From assembly GCA_028819955.1 (NCBI GenBank), contig JAPPKP010000298.1, positions 1-9,934 on the forward strand: a stretch of DNA of 9,934 nucleotides. The letters run 5' to 3'. Below, piece by piece: positions 1-5,734 of this stretch. The position numbers were made by a program, and so were the translations under genes. Origin of the DNA: Rhodospirillaceae bacterium. Its GTDB lineage: Bacteria; Pseudomonadota; Alphaproteobacteria; UBA828. Within the stretch, counting starts at the first letter, position 1; the number at the start of each line of letters is the position of its first letter. The notes beneath the pieces were generated by a model. It was not told where the DNA came from, did no database searches, and saw only the letters and a list, made by a program, of their open reading frames with translations.

Positions 1-419
1 TGCAGATCAAGCAGATGGCGATGCCGGTGATGGTGCTCGCGCTCTTCAACGCGGCGCAGATCAGCCGGTTCATGCGCGCCGCAGTGCTGGACAATCTGAC
101 GCAGGACTACGTGCGCACCGCACGCGCCAAGGGCCTGCGCGAGCGGGTCGTGCTGTTCATTCACGTGCTGCGCAACAGCCTGATCCCGGTGGTGACCCTG
201 ATCGCTTTGGGTATTCCCACCGTCTTCGGCGGCGCCATCATCACCGAAAAGATCTTTCGGGTGAACGGCATCGGCGAGCTTCTCATCACCGCGATCCAGG
301 GTGCCGACATCCCCCTGGTGCAGACGCTCTCATTCCTGTTCGCGGTGCTGATCGTGCTCTTCAACCTGGTCGCGGACGTGCTCTACGGCATTCTCGATCC
401 GCGCATCCGCTACGGCTGA
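1..419 (+). CDS. ABC transporter permease, DppB/OppB type (3' part only)
   Basis: This is the C-terminal part of an inner-membrane permease subunit of a dipeptide/oligopeptide/nickel-type ABC importer. The frame is open to the left edge (codons Q-I-K-Q precede the first visible Met at 15), so the N-terminus and first membrane segments lie outside. The cytoplasmic EAA loop that docks the ATPase is clear: DYVRTARAKGLRERVVLFIH followed by LRNSLIPVV. Two hydrophobic segments follow (around LIALGIPTVFGGAIITEKIF and TLSFLFAVLIVLFNLVADVL), then the typical permease ending LDPRIRYG. Family knowledge: DppB and DppC form the heterodimeric channel and are encoded side by side, as seen here with the next gene 3 nt downstream. 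No ATPase or binding-protein gene is visible in the window; they should lie upstream or elsewhere. The true substrate cannot be read from the permease. Confidence 0.93.
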   Translation, partial: QIKQMAMPVMVLALFNAAQISRFMRAAVLDNLTQDYVRTARAKGLRERVVLFIHVLRNSLIPVVTLIALGIPTVFGGAIITEKIFRVNGIGELLITAIQGADIPLVQTLSFLFAVLIVLFNLVADVLYGILDPRIRYG

Positions 420-422
420 GCG

Positions 423-1352
423 ATGCCGGCAGCGCCCTCGTCCAGCCTCTCCGCCCCCTCGCGCGGGGCACAGCGCCATCGCTCGCTCTGGATGGACGTC
501 TGGCTCGCCTTCCGCAACCACACCGGCGCGCTCGCGGGCGCGGGCGTGTTCATCGCCATCGCGCTCGCGGTCGCCGTCGGCCCGCTGATCCACACGATTG
601 ACCCGAACTACCTCGACATCCTGTCGAAGAACCAGGGCCCCTCGCTCAAGCACCCGATGGGGACCGACAACCTCGGTCGCGACACGCTCGCCCAGGTGCT
701 GGCGGGCGGGCGCATATCGCTCGCGGTCGGCTTCACGGCCATGATGATCGCGCTTGTACTGGGCACGCTGGTGGGCGTGCTCGCCGGCTACTTCAGGCGG
801 ATCGACGGCCTGCTGATGCGGCTCACCGACATGTTCCTGGCGCTGCCGCTGCTGCCGCTGCTGCTGGTGGTCATCATGCTGTTCCGCGACAGCCTGCGCG
901 CCGCCTTCGGCCCGGAGACCGGTATCTTCCTGCTGGTGGTGTTCATCATCGGCATCACGAGCTGGATGCAGACCGCCCGCATCGTGCGGGGCGACGTGCT
1001 GGCGCTCCGCGAGCGCGAGTTCGTGACCGCGGCGCGCAGCATCGGCACCCGCAGGCGGCGCATCATCACCCGCCACATCCTGCCCAACGTGCTGAGCCCG
1101 ATCATGGTCTCGGCGACGCTTGGCATCGCCAACGCGATCATCACGGAATCGGCGCTCTCGTTCCTGGGCCTCGGCTTCCCGCCGGACTTCCCGACCTGGG
1201 GGCGGCTGCTCTTCGACGGCGCCAACTTCATATCCGTCACGCCGGAGCGCGTGCTCTGGCCCGGACTGGCGATCTCGCTTACAGTGCTGAGCGTCAACTA
1301 CATCGGCGACGGCCTGCGCGACGCGCTCGACCCGCGGCTGAGAGGCGCTTGA
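423..1352 (+). CDS. ABC transporter permease, DppC/OppC type
   Basis: Complete 309-residue permease subunit, partner of the preceding DppB-like protein in a peptide-type ABC importer. A basic cytoplasmic N-terminus (residues 1-33) leads into membrane segment 1 (about 35-57). The family signature HPMGTDNLGRD is at 77-87, followed by hydrophobic segments near 98-122, 135-154, 167-182, 225-247 and 280-295. The EAA loop is at about 199-222 (EFVTAARSIG...RHILPN). The end, DALDPRLRG, matches DppC proteins, and the length is normal for the family. The ATG lies 3 nt after the upstream stop without a clear Shine-Dalgarno of its own, so translation is probably coupled to the DppB-like gene. It is the last gene of this operon in the window; no ATPase follows. 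Subfamily (dipeptide, oligopeptide, glutathione or nickel) is not resolved. Confidence 0.95.
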   Translation: MPAAPSSSLSAPSRGAQRHRSLWMDVWLAFRNHTGALAGAGVFIAIALAVAVGPLIHTIDPNYLDILSKNQGPSLKHPMGTDNLGRDTLAQVLAGGRISLAVGFTAMMIALVLGTLVGVLAGYFRRIDGLLMRLTDMFLALPLLPLLLVVIMLFRDSLRAAFGPETGIFLLVVFIIGITSWMQTARIVRGDVLALREREFVTAARSIGTRRRRIITRHILPNVLSPIMVSATLGIANAIITESALSFLGLGFPPDFPTWGRLLFDGANFISVTPERVLWPGLAISLTVLSVNYIGDGLRDALDPRLRGA

Positions 1353-1364
1353 CGCGCAGCGCCT
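1343..1364 (+). terminator. possible weak hairpin at the end of the transporter operon
   Basis: AGGCGC at 1343-1348 and GCGCCT at 1359-1364 can pair as a 6-bp stem around a 10-nt loop that includes the permease stop codon. There is no T-tract after it, so it is not a classical intrinsic terminator. At most it is a weak termination or mRNA-end structure. Confidence 0.2.
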
Positions 1365-1496
1365 GTCATGGGCTCAAGCACCAATCGGACTCCGAATGGC
1401 GCAACCGTCTGAGCGCCGTCTCCAATACCGGGTTCCCAACTTGTCGGGATGTGGCGGCGCGCACGTCCTAACCGCCCGGGGGTTCCGCGCCGTTTG

Positions 1497-1524
1497 TTGC
1501 ATAATGGAGACGACAGAAGATAAT
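1497..1524 (+). promoter_or_regulatory. candidate sigma70-like promoter for decarboxylase copy 1
   Basis: The 201-bp gap after the transporter holds no gene. Its last 60 bp are AT-rich compared with the surroundings and contain GATAAT (1519-1524, five of six matches to the -10 consensus). A weak TTGCAT (1497-1502) lies 16 bp upstream. A second -10-like CATAAT lies at 1500-1505. Just downstream, TTCCT-AA-AGGAA (1526-1537) is a short palindrome that could be an operator. Only the -10 element is convincing; the assignment is inference. Confidence 0.3.
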
Positions 1525-1553
1525 TTTCCTAAAGGAATTGTCAGGAGAGGAAT

Positions 1554-2978
1554 GTGACGGATCGGCCGGCAGGAAACCGAGCAAACACCTCCCTGCCTGA
1601 CGAGGGAGAGCCCGAGATGCCGTTGGACTCCCAAGTGGGCGGCGATCTCCGAATGTCGCGCGAGCAGATGCTCGACCTTGGGCAGAAGGCGCTCGAGCTG
1701 GTGGTGGAGCGGATCGAAAGCCTGCCCGGAGAGAACGCCTGGGATGGCGAGTTCCGCCAGGTGCTCGAAGAGCAGCTGCTTGAGGATGCGCCGGAGGACG
1801 GACGGCCCGCCGCAGAGGTGATCGAGAGGGCCGCGCACGAGATTCTACCGTTCACGTTGCGTAACGATCACCCCCGCTCCTTCGGGTTCATCCCGTCGTC
1901 GCCCACCTGGCCCGGCGTGGTGGCCGACTTCATGGCCGCCGGCTACCAGATCAACCAGTGCACCTGGCTGGTCGCGAGCGGCCCCAGCCAGTTGGAGCTG
2001 GTCGTCATCGACTGGTTCAGGCGCTGGCTCGGCTACCCGGAGGGCGCGGGCGGGCTCTTCACGAGCGGCGGATCGGCCGCCAGTGTCGACGCCTTCGTCG
2101 CGGCGCGCGAGGCGGCAGGCCACCCCGAGCGCGCCACCGTCTACATGAGCGACCAGAGCCATAGCGCGCTTTCCCGGGCGGCGACGATCGTGGGCGTCCG
2201 GCGGGAGTGCATTCGCATGATCCCGAGCGACGCGGACTTCCGCATGGACATGGATGCGCTCGCCAGTGCCGTGGCCGAGGATCGGGACGCGGGATTCAAC
2301 CCCATTGCGGTCGCCGCCAACGCCGGCACGGCGGGCACTGGCGCCATCGACCGGCTCGAGGAGCTGGCCGACTTCTGCGCGGCGGAGGGGCTCTGGCTGC
2401 ATGTCGATGCCGCCTACGGCGGCTTCGCGGTGGTGACGGAGCGCGGCAAGCAGCTCCTGCGCGGAATCGAGCGCGCCGATTCGGTCGGGCTGGATGCGCA
2501 CAAGTGGCTCTTCCAGCCTTACGAGGCGGGCTGCCTGCTGGTCAAGGACGAGAGCACGCTCACGGACGCCTTCGCGGTCCGGCCCGACATCCTTCAGGAC
2601 ACGGTATGGGGAGCGAACCACCCCAACTTCTCGAACCTCGGCCTGCAGCTGAGCCGCTCGGTTCGTGCGCTCAAGGTCTGGATGTCGATCCAGACCTTCG
2701 GCATGGCGGCGTTCCGGCGCGCTGTCGAGAAGGGGATGGAGCTGGCCGAGGCGGCGGAAGAGTACATCCGTGAGAGTCCGATCCTGGAAGCCACAAGTGC
2801 GCCGACGTTGGGAATCGTGTGCTTTCGGATCAATCCGGCGACCGATGAACTCGACGAGGGGACACTGGACAGGGTCAACAGGACGGTCCTCGCCCGCATG
2901 TTCTGGGACGATCCTGCGTTCATGTCGTCAACGCTGTTGCACGGAACGTTCACGCTCAGGATGTGCATCATCAACCAC
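1554..2978 (+). repeat. left arm of large inverted repeat (decarboxylase paralogue, 475 codons)
   Basis: This 1425-bp arm and 5825-7249 encode gap-free alignable protein of equal length in opposite orientation, separated by 2846 bp holding the recombinase pair. Similarity begins at the GTG start and stops at codon 475. The upstream regions of the two copies are not alike, so the arms correspond to the coding sequences only. Confidence 0.75.
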
Positions 2979-3206
2979 ACCACGACGCGCACCTTCGGTT
3001 CTAACATATTGATATGGTGTTGTTTTTTTCCTCCTGAATTTGCAACTGGCCGCGGAATCGGTCCCCGATTCCGCCCCGGCTGCAACGAGCAGCAGGAGGA
3101 ATGTGGGTGGCGACGCTTCGCCTCAGCCAACGCCGCGTCGATGCGCTCAAGCCGCGCAAGTCCACCTACGACGTGCGCGACCGCGATCTCAAGGGCTTCG
3201 GCGTAA
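1554..3206 (+). CDS. group II PLP-dependent decarboxylase (aromatic-L-amino-acid type), C-terminally truncated and chimeric
   Basis: Member of the pyridoxal-dependent decarboxylase family that converts an L-amino acid to its amine plus CO2; the subgroup resembles aromatic-amino-acid decarboxylases, but the substrate is not determined. Start is GTG, set by AGGAG at 1543-1547 with 6-nt spacing; the overlapping ATG at 1552 runs straight into a stop. Visible landmarks are HPRSFGFIPSSPTWPG, QINQCTWLVASGPSQLE, TSGGSAAS, the pyridine-nitrogen aspartate in HVDAAYGG (D285) and the PLP lysine in DAHKWLFQP (K317). Residues 1-475 align without gaps to the inverted copy at 5735-7249 (about 84% identical by hand count). 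After NH at 474-475 homology stops: the native 29-residue end is lost and about 75 foreign residues are read through the recombinase leader and into the first recombinase gene in another frame. The C-terminus contributes to the small domain in this family, so activity is doubtful; the catalytic core is intact. Confidence 0.88.
   Translation: MTDRPAGNRANTSLPDEGEPEMPLDSQVGGDLRMSREQMLDLGQKALELVVERIESLPGENAWDGEFRQVLEEQLLEDAPEDGRPAAEVIERAAHEILPFTLRNDHPRSFGFIPSSPTWPGVVADFMAAGYQINQCTWLVASGPSQLELVVIDWFRRWLGYPEGAGGLFTSGGSAASVDAFVAAREAAGHPERATVYMSDQSHSALSRAATIVGVRRECIRMIPSDADFRMDMDALASAVAEDRDAGFNPIAVAANAGTAGTGAIDRLEELADFCAAEGLWLHVDAAYGGFAVVTERGKQLLRGIERADSVGLDAHKWLFQPYEAGCLLVKDESTLTDAFAVRPDILQDTVWGANHPNFSNLGLQLSRSVRALKVWMSIQTFGMAAFRRAVEKGMELAEAAEEYIRESPILEATSAPTLGIVCFRINPATDELDEGTLDRVNRTVLARMFWDDPAFMSSTLLHGTFTLRMCIINHTTTRTFGSNILIWCCFFPPEFATGRGIGPRFRPGCNEQQEECGWRRFASANAASMRSSRASPPTTCATAISRASA
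2983..3030. other. left junction of the inserted recombinase block (AT-rich)
   Basis: Between 2978 and about 2996 copy 1 stops resembling copy 2. It is followed by an AT-rich run (TAACATATTGATATGG at 3002-3017, then seven T at 3023-3029) that contrasts with the GC-rich surroundings. This marks the left boundary of foreign DNA and a likely attachment or insertion junction. TTGATA at 3009-3014 resembles a -35 element, but no good -10 follows at the right distance. No copy of the AT-rich stretch is seen on the right side of the block. Confidence 0.5.
3028..3101 (+). promoter_or_regulatory. nested inverted repeat in the recombinase leader, able to sequester the ribosome-binding site
   Basis: Four stems nest inside one another. 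TTCCTCCTG (3028-3036) pairs perfectly with CAGGAGGAA (3093-3101). TTGCA (3040-3044) pairs with TGCAA (3081-3085). GCC (3049-3051) pairs with GGC (3078-3080). GCGGAATCGG (3052-3061) pairs perfectly with CCGATTCCGC (3065-3074) around a 3-nt loop. The outer right arm contains the whole AGGAGG Shine-Dalgarno of the first recombinase. As RNA this would hide that site, suggesting translational control; as DNA the inner palindrome could also be a protein-binding site. The pairing is seen in the sequence; the function is inference. Confidence 0.6.
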
Positions 3207-4231
3207 GGGTCCTGCCCTCGGGCGCCAAGCGATACTTCATTCATAGTCAGCACCAGGGCCGGCGAGTCTGGACAATCGTCGGCCACGCCGGGGCCATCGA
3301 CGTGGACGAGGCCCGCGACCGAGCCAGGACTCTGCTGGCCTCGATTCACAATGGAAGCGGCGGCGAAGCCGCGGCACCACCGGACATCGCCTTCGAGGTG
3401 GTCGCCGAAGAGGTGTTCCGCCGCTACGCCCGCAACTGGAAGCCGTCCACGCTCAAGGTCAACCGGGGTTACTACCGCAAGCAAATCTTGCCCTGGTTCG
3501 AAGGACGCCCCATCGCCGACATCACCGCCGCCGATGTCCGGCGCTGGTTCGCCTCCCTTCACGAGACCCCGGTGGCGGCCGACCGCTCGGCCCCCGTGCT
3601 CTCGGTCATCATGCGCCAGGCCGAGATCTACGGCTACCGTCCGGAGGGAACCAACCCGTGCGTCGGCATCAGGCGAAACCGGCGCCGGGGGCGCGAGCGC
3701 TTCCTGTCTACCGCCGAAATTCGCAGGCTTGGCGAGGTGCTTGCACGCCGCGAGTCCGACCATCCGCAGGCCGTAGCGATCATACGGCTCCTCCTGCTTA
3801 CCGGTTGCCGCAGGAGCGAGATCGTGACTCTGAAATGGCGCTACTACCGTGAGGACAAGTTGTTCCTGCCCGAGAGCAAGTCCGGCCCGCGAACGGTCTG
3901 GCTCTCGTCTGCCGCGCGCGCGATCCTCGACGGCTTGCCTCGCAAGGCGGTCTGGATCTTTCCTTCGCCCCACAGGGACAGCTGTCTGTCCGGAGTAGCC
4001 GTCACTCGCGTCTGGCATTCCATGCGGGCGGAAGCGGACCTGCGCGATGTCCGCCTTCACGATTGTCGACACACGTACGCCAGCATGGCCCTGGCGCAGG
4101 GCGAGACAGTGCTGACCATCGGGCGGCTGCTCGGACACCGCGATCCGGCGACGACACTGAAATACATCCATCTCTCCGACGACATTGTGCGCGAAGCGAC
4201 CGCCTCCGTCAGCGCCATCCTGGAGGGCTGA
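3107..4231 (+). CDS. tyrosine recombinase / phage-type integrase (first of tandem pair)
   Basis: Site-specific recombinase of the tyrosine integrase family, which cuts and rejoins DNA through a 3'-phosphotyrosine intermediate. GTG at 3107 is preferred because AGGAGG (3094-3099) is 7 nt away; the ATG at 3101 is only 1 nt from it. The resulting protein has 374 residues. An arm-binding-like N-terminal domain occupies about 1-85 (DLKGFGVRVLPSGAKRYFIH) and a helical core-binding domain about 95-185. The catalytic domain carries the full set: R235 in TGCRRSE, K258 in ESKSGPR, H318 and R321 in HDCRH, H344 in LLGHRDP, and nucleophile Y353 in LKYIH. Its leader is strongly structured, and its 5' end overlaps the read-through tail of decarboxylase copy 1 in a different frame. 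It ends 3 nt before a related recombinase. It is probably the mobility enzyme of the inserted block; the attachment site is not identified. Confidence 0.93.
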   Translation: MATLRLSQRRVDALKPRKSTYDVRDRDLKGFGVRVLPSGAKRYFIHSQHQGRRVWTIVGHAGAIDVDEARDRARTLLASIHNGSGGEAAAPPDIAFEVVAEEVFRRYARNWKPSTLKVNRGYYRKQILPWFEGRPIADITAADVRRWFASLHETPVAADRSAPVLSVIMRQAEIYGYRPEGTNPCVGIRRNRRRGRERFLSTAEIRRLGEVLARRESDHPQAVAIIRLLLLTGCRRSEIVTLKWRYYREDKLFLPESKSGPRTVWLSSAARAILDGLPRKAVWIFPSPHRDSCLSGVAVTRVWHSMRAEADLRDVRLHDCRHTYASMALAQGETVLTIGRLLGHRDPATTLKYIHLSDDIVREATASVSAILEG

Positions 4232-4234
4232 TAC

Positions 4235-5395
4235 ATGGCCGCGAGAAGGCGGCGTCTGACCGACGCCAACGTAGTCCGGCTGGCGCCGTCGGCTCGCGAG
4301 TACACGGTCTGGGACACGCGCCTCGCGGGTCTCGGCGTGCGGGTCCGCCCGTCGGGGCACCGGAGTTTCATGTATTGCAGGAAAGGCGAAGACGGCTCGC
4401 GCCGGATCACCCTTGGGTCTGCAACGTTGACGGGCGTCGAGGAGGCGCGTGCCAAGTGCCTCGCCATCGAGACCGGGGCACGGTCGGCCGGGCCGGAACG
4501 CGGAGCGGTCCCGACCTTCGCAGAGTTCGTTGCCGGCTCGGGCCAGGCGTGTCTCGGTCGGGGCAAACCCTCCACGCGCAAGGCCGTGGCCAAAGTCATC
4601 GCGGCGCGTCTGCTTCCGACCTTTGGCTCCCTGCCGCTCGACCGGATCGACAGGGCCGGCGTGACCCGCTGGTTCGACGAGTACAGCCGAACCGCGCCGG
4701 GCGGAGCCAACGAGGCATTGGGCTTTCTCCGCCGAATCCTAAACCATGCGATCGCTTGCGGCCATCTCCTGACGAACCCGGCCCGGGGCGTGAAGCGGAA
4801 CCCCAGGCCCAAACTCACGCGCTTCCTGTCGCGCCAGGAGATCCGCCGCCTTCACCACGCTCTGGACTGCCATGCCGGTGCGGGGCCGTCGCGTGCGCGT
4901 CAGGCGGATATCATCCGCCTTCTCCTGTTGACCGGCTGCCGCAAGAGCGAAATCCGGACCCTGCGCTGGCGGGACGTGGACGCGGACACGCTCAATCTCG
5001 CCGATGCCAAGACTGGACCGAGACGCGTCTTGCTCAATGCACCGGCCCTCGCCATTCTCAAGAGGCAGCCGCGATCAGGGAGCGCACTCGTCTTCCCCTC
5101 GCCACTCAATCCGGACCGGCCGTTCTCGCGCGATCTGAAACTTTGGAACTCGATACGCAAGGACGCCGGGCTGGAAGACGTGCGGCTTCATGATCTTCGA
5201 CATACGTTCGCCAGCCATGCAGTTCTGCAAGGCGTCCCACTGCCAGTTGTCTCGCGGCTGCTCGGCCACAGGCATCCGAGCATGACGCTGCGTTATGCTC
5301 ACGTTGGTGACCGCGAGACCGAGGCAGCAGCAGAGCGTATCGGCGCAGCCATTGAGCTTGCGCTCGATGGTCGCGCGGTCAAGTCATGTGGCTAA
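4235..5395 (+). CDS. tyrosine recombinase / phage-type integrase (second of tandem pair)
   Basis: Second site-specific recombinase, 386 residues, same architecture as its upstream neighbour and clearly paralogous (shared LAGLGVRV/LKGFGVRV, LLLTGCR, VRLHDxRHT and LLGHR motifs) but well diverged. Catalytic residues are all present: R236 in TGCRKSE, K259 in AKTGPRR, H319 and R322 in HDLRHTFAS, H345 in LLGHRHP, Y354 in LRYAHV. N-terminal arm-binding-like domain about 1-80, core-binding domain about 95-190. The ATG is 3 nt after the upstream stop, and GGAGGG (4222-4227) at 7-nt spacing lies inside the upstream gene, so the two are made from one transcript and probably in fixed ratio. Pairs and trios of tandem tyrosine recombinases are known in small mobile elements (for example RIT trios); here there are two, and no excisionase or cargo gene is visible. 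Whether the two proteins act as a heteromer is unknown. Confidence 0.94.
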   Translation: MAARRRRLTDANVVRLAPSAREYTVWDTRLAGLGVRVRPSGHRSFMYCRKGEDGSRRITLGSATLTGVEEARAKCLAIETGARSAGPERGAVPTFAEFVAGSGQACLGRGKPSTRKAVAKVIAARLLPTFGSLPLDRIDRAGVTRWFDEYSRTAPGGANEALGFLRRILNHAIACGHLLTNPARGVKRNPRPKLTRFLSRQEIRRLHHALDCHAGAGPSRARQADIIRLLLLTGCRKSEIRTLRWRDVDADTLNLADAKTGPRRVLLNAPALAILKRQPRSGSALVFPSPLNPDRPFSRDLKLWNSIRKDAGLEDVRLHDLRHTFASHAVLQGVPLPVVSRLLGHRHPSMTLRYAHVGDRETEAAAERIGAAIELALDGRAVKSCG

Positions 5396-5400
5396 GTCGA

Positions 5401-5427
5401 CGCGCTCAATTCCACGTCGCCAGCGCG
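5401..5427 (+). terminator. possible weak hairpin after the recombinase pair
   Basis: CGCGCT (5401-5406) and AGCGCG (5422-5427) can form a 6-bp stem with a 15-nt loop just after the second recombinase and at the end of the converging - strand remnant. No T-tract follows on either strand, so termination here is only a possibility. Confidence 0.2.
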
Positions 5428-5429
5428 AT

Positions 5430-5732
5430 TCACCGAGCCTGCACCTCCTGGTCGATCTCGTAGTGACCGAGGCCCATGGAGAAGGCGACCCTCCGCCCCT
5501 CGATGGGCTCAGGCGTGTCCGGGATCTCCAGCTTGGGCGGAGCGAGCAGATGTCGTTGGGATGCGGCCCCGCCATCACGTTCTACATCAGCGCGCCCTCA
5601 GCGACGCTCCGCGTCATCTGTCCGAAGTACAGCAGCGATTCGCGCAGGCAGGCGCGGTCGATGGGGTTGCAGCAGAAGGACGGCTCACCCGCGAGACGGA
5701 AGGTTGTACGCTTCGCCGGCGACAAACCATGT
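5430..5732 (-). pseudogene. decayed coding remnant downstream of decarboxylase copy 2
   Basis: Reading leftwards from the decarboxylase stop, coding-like segments appear in shifting frames. WFVAGEAYN comes first. After a frame change comes FRLAGEPSFCCNPIDRACL with RESLLYFGQMTRSVAEGALM, then an in-frame TAG and NVMAGPHPNDICSLRP. After another frame change come KLEIPDTPEPIEGRRVAFSM and GLGHYEIDQEVQAR with a stop at 5430-5432. Codon use and residue composition look protein-like only when the frames are joined, which suggests at least two frameshifts and one stop in an old gene. The protein family is not recognised. Orientation and position make it the former neighbour behind decarboxylase copy 2, or part of what was there before the insertion. 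This remnant accounts for most of the 339-bp gap; no other gene is seen in it. Confidence 0.45.
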
Positions 5733-5734
5733 CA

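Noticed and set aside
330..1076. Long - strand open frame opposite the permease genes
   Set aside because: Composition is rich in H, R, A, Q and D as expected for the antisense of a GC-rich gene, and the + strand permeases are unambiguous.
1471..1485. AACCGCCCGGGGGTT palindrome in the gap before decarboxylase copy 1
   Set aside because: Short, with an internal mismatch and no T-tract; expected by chance in GC-rich DNA.
2594..4360. 588-codon - strand open frame across the decarboxylase end and first recombinase
   Set aside because: It runs antisense to two well-supported genes, has no recognisable motif, and arises from high GC with few stops.
4063..5193. 376-codon + strand frame overlapping both recombinases
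   Set aside because: It is a +1 shadow of the second recombinase; the translated sequence is dominated by R, G, P and H without any domain.
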